DNA of 64,000 nucleotides from Salinivibrio kushneri (lineage in GTDB: Bacteria; Pseudomonadota; Gammaproteobacteria; Enterobacterales; Vibrionaceae), in NCBI RefSeq assembly GCF_005280275.1, contig NZ_CP040021.1, forward strand, positions 2,257,001 to 2,321,000, read 5' to 3'. The notes beneath the pieces are model-generated. The model was not told the origin of the DNA and ran no database searches. It was given only the letters and a program-made list of their open reading frames with translations. Shown piece after piece: positions 29,001 through 38,000 of the stretch; the first letter of the stretch is position 1, and each line of letters begins with the position of its first letter. The position numbers and the translations under genes were made by a program.

Positions 29001-32000
29001 CTGCCGTTGTCGATGTCGCTCTGCTCCAACACGATCTCGTTGGTGGTGGTGCCATCGCTGACGCGGATGGTGTCACCGTCCACCGCTCCGGCTGGCAAGC
29101 CGACTTCAACGTCGACCTGGCCATCGAGCTCGTCACTGCTGATCACGCCATCATCGTTGGCGTCTTCGGTGATGGTGACCGTCGGCGCGCTGTTGTCGTC
29201 ACCCGCCTGGGTGTCGAGCACGGCGCTGTCGCTGCCTTCTGCCGAGGTGTTGCCGAACTGGTCTTCCAGCACCGCTGTCACCTCGAGGGTTTCACCTTCC
29301 GATGGCGCATCGAACGAGGTCGCTACGCTGCCGTTGTCGATGTCGCTCTGCTCCAACACGATCTCGTTGGTGGTGGTGCCATCGCTGACGCGGATGGTGT
29401 CACCGTCCACCGCTCCGGCTGGCAAGCCGACTTCAACGTCGACCTGGCCATCGAGCTCGTCACTGCTGATCACGCCATCATCGTTGGCGTCTTCGGTGAT
29501 GGTGACCGTCGGCGCGCTGTTGTCGTCACCCGCCTGGGTGTCGAGCACGGCGCTGTCGCTGCCTTCTGCCGAGGTGTTGCCGAACTGGTCTTCCAGCACC
29601 GCTGTCACCTCGAGGGTTTCACCTTCCGATGGCGCATCGAACGAGGTCGCTACGCTGCCGTTGTCGATGTCGCTCTGCTCCAACACGATCTCGTTGGTGG
29701 TGGTGCCATCGCTGACGCGGATGGTGTCACCGTCCACCGCTCCGGCTGGCAAGCCGACTTCAACGTCGACCTGGCCATCGAGCTCGTCACTGCTGATCAC
29801 GCCATCATCGTTGGCGTCTTCGGTGATGGTGACCGTCGGCGCGCTGTTGTCGTCACCCGCCTGGGTGTCGAGCACGGCGCTGTCGCTGCCTTCTGCCGAG
29901 GTGTTGCCGAACTGGTCTTCCAGCACCGCTGTCACCTCGAGGGTTTCACCTTCCGATGGCGCATCGAACGAGGTCGCTACGCTGCCGTTGTCGATGTCGC
30001 TCTGCTCCAACACGATCTCGTTGGTGGTGGTGCCATCGCTGACGCGGATGGTGTCACCGTCCACCGCTCCGGCTGGCAAGCCGACTTCAACGTCGACCTG
30101 GCCATCGAGCTCGTCACTGCTGATCACGCCATCATCGTTGGCGTCTTCGGTGATGGTGACCGTCGGCGCGCTGTTGTCGTCACCCGCCTGGGTGTCGAGC
30201 ACGGCGCTGTCGCTGCCTTCTGCCGAGGTGTTGCCGAACTGGTCTTCCAGCACCGCTGTCACCTCGAGGGTTTCACCTTCCGATGGCGCATCGAACGAGG
30301 TCGCTACGCTGCCGTTGTCGATGTCGCTCTGCTCCAACACGATCTCGTTGGTGGTGGTGCCATCGCTGACGCGGATGGTGTCACCGTCCACCGCTCCGGC
30401 TGGCAAGCCGACTTCAACGTCGACCTGGCCATCGAGCTCGTCACTGCTGATCACGCCATCATCGTTGGCGTCTTCGGTGATGGTGACCGTCGGCGCGCTG
30501 TTGTCGTCACCCGCCTGGGTGTCGAGCACGGCGCTGTCGCTGCCTTCTGCCGAGGTGTTGCCGAACTGGTCTTCCAGCACCGCTGTCACCTCGAGGGTTT
30601 CACCTTCCGATGGCGCATCGAACGAGGTCGCTACGCTGCCGTTGTCGATGTCGCTCTGCTCCAACACGATCTCGTTGGTGGTGGTGCCATCGCTGACGCG
30701 GATGGTGTCACCGTCCACCGCTCCGGCTGGCAAGCCGACTTCAACGTCGACCTGGCCATCGAGCTCGTCACTGCTGATCACGCCATCATCGTTGGCGTCT
30801 TCGGTGATGGTGACCGTCGGCGCGCTGTTGTCGTCACCCGCCTGGGTGTCGAGCACGGCGCTGTCGCTGCCTTCTGCCGAGGTGTTGCCGAACTGGTCTT
30901 CCAGCACCGCTGTCACCTCGAGGGTTTCACCTTCCGATGGCGCATCGAACGAGGTCGCTACGCTGCCGTTGTCGATGTCGCTCTGCTCCAACACGATCTC
31001 GTTGGTGGTGGTGCCATCGCTGACGCGGATGGTGTCACCGTCCACCGCTCCGGCTGGCAAGCCGACTTCAACGTCGACCTGGCCATCGAGCTCGTCACTG
31101 CTGATCACGCCATCATCGTTGGCGTCTTCGGTGATGGTGACCGTCGGCGCGCTGTTGTCGTCACCCGCCTGGGTGTCGAGCACGGCGCTGTCGCTGCCTT
31201 CTGCCGAGGTGTTGCCGAACTGGTCTTCCAGCACCGCTGTCACCTCGAGGGTTTCACCTTCCGATGGCGCATCGAACGAGGTCGCTACGCTGCCGTTGTC
31301 GATGTCGCTCTGCTCCAACACGATCTCGTTGGTGGTGGTGCCATCGCTGACGCGGATGGTGTCACCGTCCACCGCTCCGGCTGGCAAGCCGACTTCAACG
31401 TCGACCTGGCCATCGAGCTCGTCACTGCTGATCACGCCATCATCGTTGGCGTCTTCGGTGATGGTGACCGTCGGCGCGCTGTTGTCGTCACCCGCCTGGG
31501 TGTCGAGCACGGCGCTGTCGCTGCCTTCTGCCGAGGTGTTGCCGAACTGGTCTTCCAGCACCGCTGTCACCTCGAGGGTTTCACCTTCCGATGGCGCATC
31601 GAACGAGGTCGCTACGCTGCCGTTGTCGATGTCGCTCTGCTCCAACACGATCTCGTTGGTGGTGGTGCCATCGCTGACGCGGATGGTGTCACCGTCCACC
31701 GCTCCGGCTGGCAAGCCGACTTCAACGTCGACCTGGCCATCGAGCTCGTCACTGCTGATCACGCCATCATCGTTGGCGTCTTCGGTGATGGTGACCGTCG
31801 GCGCGCTGTTGTCGTCACCCGCCTGGGTGTCGAGCACGGCGCTGTCGCTGCCTTCTGCCGAGGTGTTGCCGAACTGGTCTTCCAGCACCGCTGTCACCTC
31901 GAGGGTTTCACCTTCCGATGGCGCATCGAACGAGGTCGCTACGCTGCCGTTGTCGATGTCGCTCTGCTCCAACACGATCTCGTTGGTGGTGGTGCCATCG

Positions 32001-35000
32001 CTGACGCGGATGGTGTCACCGTCCACCGCTCCGGCTGGCAAGCCGACTTCAACGTCGACCTGGCCATCGAGCTCGTCACTGCTGATCACGCCATCATCGT
32101 TGGCGTCTTCGGTGATGGTGACCGTCGGCGCGCTGTTGTCGTCACCCGCCTGGGTGTCGAGCACGGCGCTGTCGCTGCCTTCTGCCGAGGTGTTGCCGAA
32201 CTGGTCTTCCAGCACCGCTGTCACCTCGAGGGTTTCACCTTCCGATGGCGCATCGAACGAGGTCGCTACGCTGCCGTTGTCGATGTCGCTCTGCTCCAAC
32301 ACGATCTCGTTGGTGGTGGTGCCATCGCTGACGCGGATGGTGTCACCGTCCACCGCTCCGGCTGGCAAGCCGACTTCAACGTCGACCTGGCCATCGAGCT
32401 CGTCACTGCTGATCACGCCATCATCGTTGGCGTCTTCGGTGATGGTGACCGTCGGCGCGCTGTTGTCGTCACCCGCCTGGGTGTCGAGCACGGCGCTGTC
32501 GCTGCCTTCTGCCGAGGTGTTGCCGAACTGGTCTTCCAGCACCGCTGTCACCTCGAGGGTTTCACCTTCCGATGGCGCATCGAACGAGGTCGCTACGCTG
32601 CCGTTGTCGATGTCGCTCTGCTCCAACACGATCTCGTTGGTGGTGGTGCCATCGCTGACGCGGATGGTGTCACCGTCCACCGCTCCGGCTGGCAAGCCGA
32701 CTTCAACGTCGACCTGGCCATCGAGCTCGTCACTGCTGATCACGCCATCATCGTTGGCGTCTTCGGTGATGGTGACCGTCGGCGCGCTGTTGTCGTCACC
32801 CGCCTGGGTGTCGAGCACGGCGCTGTCGCTGCCTTCTGCCGAGGTGTTGCCGAACTGGTCTTCCAGCACCGCTGTCACCTCGAGGGTTTCACCTTCCGAT
32901 GGCGCATCGAACGAGGTCGCTACGCTGCCGTTGTCGATGTCGCTCTGCTCCAACACGATCTCGTTGGTGGTGGTGCCATCGCTGACGCGGATGGTGTCAC
33001 CGTCCACCGCTCCGGCTGGCAAGCCGACTTCAACGTCGACCTGGCCATCGAGCTCGTCACTGCTGATCACGCCATCATCGTTGGCGTCTTCGGTGATGGT
33101 GACCGTCGGCGCGCTGTTGTCGTCACCCGCCTGGGTGTCGAGCACGGCGCTGTCGCTGCCTTCTGCCGAGGTGTTGCCGAACTGGTCTTCCAGCACCGCT
33201 GTCACCTCGAGGGTTTCACCTTCCGATGGCGCATCGAACGAGGTCGCTACGCTGCCGTTGTCGATGTCGCTCTGCTCCAACACGATCTCGTTGGTGGTGG
33301 TGCCATCGCTGACGCGGATGGTGTCACCGTCCACCGCTCCGGCTGGCAAGCCGACTTCAACGTCGACCTGGCCATCGAGCTCGTCACTGCTGATCACGCC
33401 ATCATCGTTGGCGTCTTCGGTGATGGTGACCGTCGGCGCGCTGTTGTCGTCACCCGCCTGGGTGTCGAGCACGGCGCTGTCGCTGCCTTCTGCCGAGGTG
33501 TTGCCGAACTGGTCTTCCAGCACCGCTGTCACCTCGAGGGTTTCACCTTCCGATGGCGCATCGAACGAGGTCGCTACGCTGCCGTTGTCGATGTCGCTCT
33601 GCTCCAACACGATCTCGTTGGTGGTGGTGCCATCGCTGACGCGGATGGTGTCACCGTCCACCGCTCCGGCTGGCAAGCCGACTTCAACGTCGACCTGGCC
33701 ATCGAGCTCGTCACTGCTGATCACGCCATCATCGTTGGCGTCTTCGGTGATGGTGACCGTCGGCGCGCTGTTGTCGTCACCCGCCTGGGTGTCGAGCACG
33801 GCGCTGTCGCTGCCTTCTGCCGAGGTGTTGCCGAACTGGTCTTCCAGCACCGCTGTCACCTCGAGGGTTTCACCTTCCGATGGCGCATCGAACGAGGTCG
33901 CTACGCTGCCGTTGTCGATGTCGCTCTGCTCCAACACGATCTCGTTGGTGGTGGTGCCATCGCTGACGCGGATGGTGTCACCGTCCACCGCTCCGGCTGG
34001 CAAGCCGACTTCAACGTCGACCTGGCCATCGAGCTCGTCACTGCTGATCACGCCATCATCGTTGGCGTCTTCGGTGATGGTGACCGTCGGCGCGCTGTTG
34101 TCGTCACCCGCCTGGGTGTCGAGCACGGCGCTGTCGCTGCCTTCTGCCGAGGTGTTGCCGAACTGGTCTTCCAGCACCGCTGTCACCTCGAGGGTTTCAC
34201 CTTCCGATGGCGCATCGAACGAGGTCGCTACGCTGCCGTTGTCGATGTCGCTCTGCTCCAACACGATCTCGTTGGTGGTGGTGCCATCGCTGACGCGGAT
34301 GGTGTCACCGTCCACCGCTCCGGCTGGCAAGCCGACTTCAACGTCGACCTGGCCATCGAGCTCGTCACTGCTGATCACGCCATCATCGTTGGCGTCTTCG
34401 GTGATGGTGACCGTCGGCGCGCTGTTGTCGTCACCCGCCTGGGTGTCGAGCACGGCGCTGTCGCTGCCTTCTGCCGAGGTGTTGCCGAACTGGTCTTCCA
34501 GCACCGCTGTCACCTCGAGGGTTTCACCTTCCGATGGCGCATCGAACGAGGTCGCTACGCTGCCGTTGTCGATGTCGCTCTGCTCCAACACGATCTCGTT
34601 GGTGGTGGTGCCATCGCTGACGCGGATGGTGTCACCGTCCACCGCTCCGGCTGGCAAGCCGACTTCAACGTCGACCTGGCCATCGAGCTCGTCACTGCTG
34701 ATCACGCCATCATCGTTGGCGTCTTCGGTGATGGTGACCGTCGGCGCGCTGTTGTCGTCACCCGCCTGGGTGTCGAGCACGGCGCTGTCGCTGCCTTCTG
34801 CCGAGGTGTTGCCGAACTGGTCTTCCAGCACCGCTGTCACCTCGAGGGTTTCACCTTCCGATGGCGCATCGAACGAGGTCGCTACGCTGCCGTTGTCGAT
34901 GTCGCTCTGCTCCAACACGATCTCGTTGGTGGTGGTGCCATCGCTGACGCGGATGGTGTCACCGTCCACCGCTCCGGCTGGCAAGCCGACTTCAACGTCG

Positions 35001-38000
35001 ACCTGGCCATCGAGCTCGTCACTGCTGATCACGCCATCATCGTTGGCGTCTTCGGTGATGGTGACCGTCGGCGCGCTGTTGTCGTCACCCGCCTGGGTGT
35101 CGAGCACGGCGCTGTCGCTGCCTTCTGCCGAGGTGTTGCCGAACTGGTCTTCCAGCACCGCTGTCACCTCGAGGGTTTCACCTTCCGATGGCGCATCGAA
35201 CGAGGTCGCTACGCTGCCGTTGTCGATGTCGCTCTGCTCCAACACGATCTCGTTGGTGGTGGTGCCATCGCTGACGCGGATGGTGTCACCGTCCACCGCT
35301 CCGGCTGGCAAGCCGACTTCAACGTCGACCTGGCCATCGAGCTCGTCACTGCTGATCACGCCATCATCGTTGGCGTCTTCGGTGATGGTGACCGTCGGCG
35401 CGCTGTTGTCGTCACCCGCCTGGGTGTCGAGCACGGCGCTGTCGCTGCCTTCTGCCGAGGTGTTGCCGAACTGGTCTTCCAGCACCGCTGTCACCTCGAG
35501 GGTTTCACCTTCCGATGGCGCATCGAACGAGGTCGCTACGCTGCCGTTGTCGATGTCGCTCTGCTCCAACACGATCTCGTTGGTGGTGGTGCCATCGCTG
35601 ACGCGGATGGTGTCACCGTCCACCGCTCCGGCTGGCAAGCCGACTTCAACGTCGACCTGGCCATCGAGCTCGTCACTGCTGATCACGCCATCATCGTTGG
35701 CGTCTTCGGTGATGGTGACCGTCGGCGCGCTGTTGTCGTCACCCGCCTGGGTGTCGAGCACGGCGCTGTCGCTGCCTTCTGCCGAGGTGTTGCCGAACTG
35801 GTCTTCCAGCACCGCTGTCACCTCGAGGGTTTCACCTTCCGATGGCGCATCGAACGAGGTCGCTACGCTGCCGTTGTCGATGTCGCTCTGCTCCAACACG
35901 ATCTCGTTGGTGGTGGTGCCATCGCTGACGCGGATGGTGTCACCGTCCACCGCTCCGGCTGGCAAGCCGACTTCAACGTCGACCTGGCCATCGAGCTCGT
36001 CACTGCTGATCACGCCATCATCGTTGGCGTCTTCGGTGATGGTGACCGTCGGCGCGCTGTTGTCGTCACCCGCCTGGGTGTCGAGCACGGCGCTGTCGCT
36101 GCCTTCTGCCGAGGTGTTGCCGAACTGGTCTTCCAGCACCGCTGTCACCTCGAGGGTTTCACCTTCCGATGGCGCATCGAACGAGGTCGCTACGCTGCCG
36201 TTGTCGATGTCGCTCTGCTCCAACACGATCTCGTTGGTGGTGGTGCCATCGCTGACGCGGATGGTGTCACCGTCCACCGCTCCGGCTGGCAAGCCGACTT
36301 CAACGTCGACCTGGCCATCGAGCTCGTCACTGCTGATCACGCCATCATCGTTGGCGTCTTCGGTGATGGTGACCGTCGGCGCGCTGTTGTCGTCACCCGC
36401 CTGGGTGTCGAGCACGGCGCTGTCGCTGCCTTCTGCCGAGGTGTTGCCGAACTGGTCTTCCAGCACCGCTGTCACCTCGAGGGTTTCACCTTCCGATGGC
36501 GCATCGAACGAGGTCGCTACGCTGCCGTTGTCGATGTCGCTCTGCTCCAACACGATCTCGTTGGTGGTGGTGCCATCGCTGACGCGGATGGTGTCACCGT
36601 CCACCGCTCCGGCTGGCAAGCCGACTTCAACGTCGACCTGGCCATCGAGCTCGTCACTGCTGATCACGCCATCATCGTTGGCGTCTTCGGTGATGGTGAC
36701 CGTCGGCGCGCTGTTGTCGTCACCCGCCTGGGTGTCGAGCACGGCGCTGTCGCTGCCTTCTGCCGAGGTGTTGCCGAACTGGTCTTCCAGCACCGCTGTC
36801 ACCTCGAGGGTTTCACCTTCCGATGGCGCATCGAACGAGGTCGCTACGCTGCCGTTGTCGATGTCGCTCTGCTCCAACACGATCTCGTTGGTGGTGGTGC
36901 CATCGCTGACGCGGATGGTGTCACCGTCCACCGCTCCGGCTGGCAAGCCGACTTCAACGTCGACCTGGCCATCGAGCTCGTCACTGCTGATCACGCCATC
37001 ATCGTTGGCGTCTTCGGTGATGGTGACCGTCGGCGCGCTGTTGTCGTCACCCGCCTGGGTGTCGAGCACGGCGCTGTCGCTGCCTTCTGCCGAGGTGTTG
37101 CCGAACTGGTCTTCCAGCACCGCTGTCACCTCGAGGGTTTCACCTTCCGATGGCGCATCGAACGAGGTCGCTACGCTGCCGTTGTCGATGTCGCTCTGCT
37201 CCAACACGATCTCGTTGGTGGTGGTGCCATCGCTGACGCGGATGGTGTCACCGTCCACCGCTCCGGCTGGCAAGCCGACTTCAACGTCGACCTGGCCATC
37301 GAGCTCGTCACTGCTGATCACGCCATCATCGTTGGCGTCTTCGGTGATGGTGACCGTCGGCGCGCTGTTGTCGTCACCCGCCTGGGTGTCGAGCACGGCG
37401 CTGTCGCTGCCTTCTGCCGAGGTGTTGCCGAACTGGTCTTCCAGCACCGCTGTCACCTCGAGGGTTTCACCTTCCGATGGCGCATCGAACGAGGTCGCTA
37501 CGCTGCCGTTGTCGATGTCGCTCTGCTCCAACACGATCTCGTTGGTGGTGGTGCCATCGCTGACGCGGATGGTGTCACCGTCCACCGCTCCGGCTGGCAA
37601 GCCGACTTCAACGTCGACCTGGCCATCGAGCTCGTCACTGCTGATCACGCCATCATCGTTGGCGTCTTCGGTGATGGTGACCGTCGGCGCGCTGTTGTCG
37701 TCACCCGCCTGGGTGTCAACCGCATGTTCTGATGAGCCGATACTCTCTACCGTATTGCCCGCGTCATCCGTGGAGCTCACCACCACCTCAAAATCGGTGT
37801 CAGCTGCTAGGTCTGCACCGTCTACATCCACAGTCCAGTTGCCATCGCCATCCACGGTGGTGGTGTAGTCTTCACCGTTGATGGCCATCGCAACGGTATC
37901 GCCTTCGGCGATGTCGCCGCCGCTCGCGCTGCCGGAGACCGTGATGGTCTCTCCCGCTTCTTGCGCATTGATCACGTTATCATCGGTGATGTTGTTCACG

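Noticed and set aside
23663-37717. The long repeat array as a CRISPR array or satellite DNA
   Set aside because: There are no spacers and units abut directly. The period is a whole number of codons and the sense frame encodes a coherent Ig-like domain continuous with adhesin sequence on both sides.
23526-37868. A 4780-codon open frame on the plus strand opposite the adhesin
   Set aside because: It exists because the repeat length (327) is a multiple of three and one antisense frame of the unit happens to lack stops. It is serine/threonine-rich low-complexity sequence with no domain, no good ribosome-binding site, and it ends where the repeats end.
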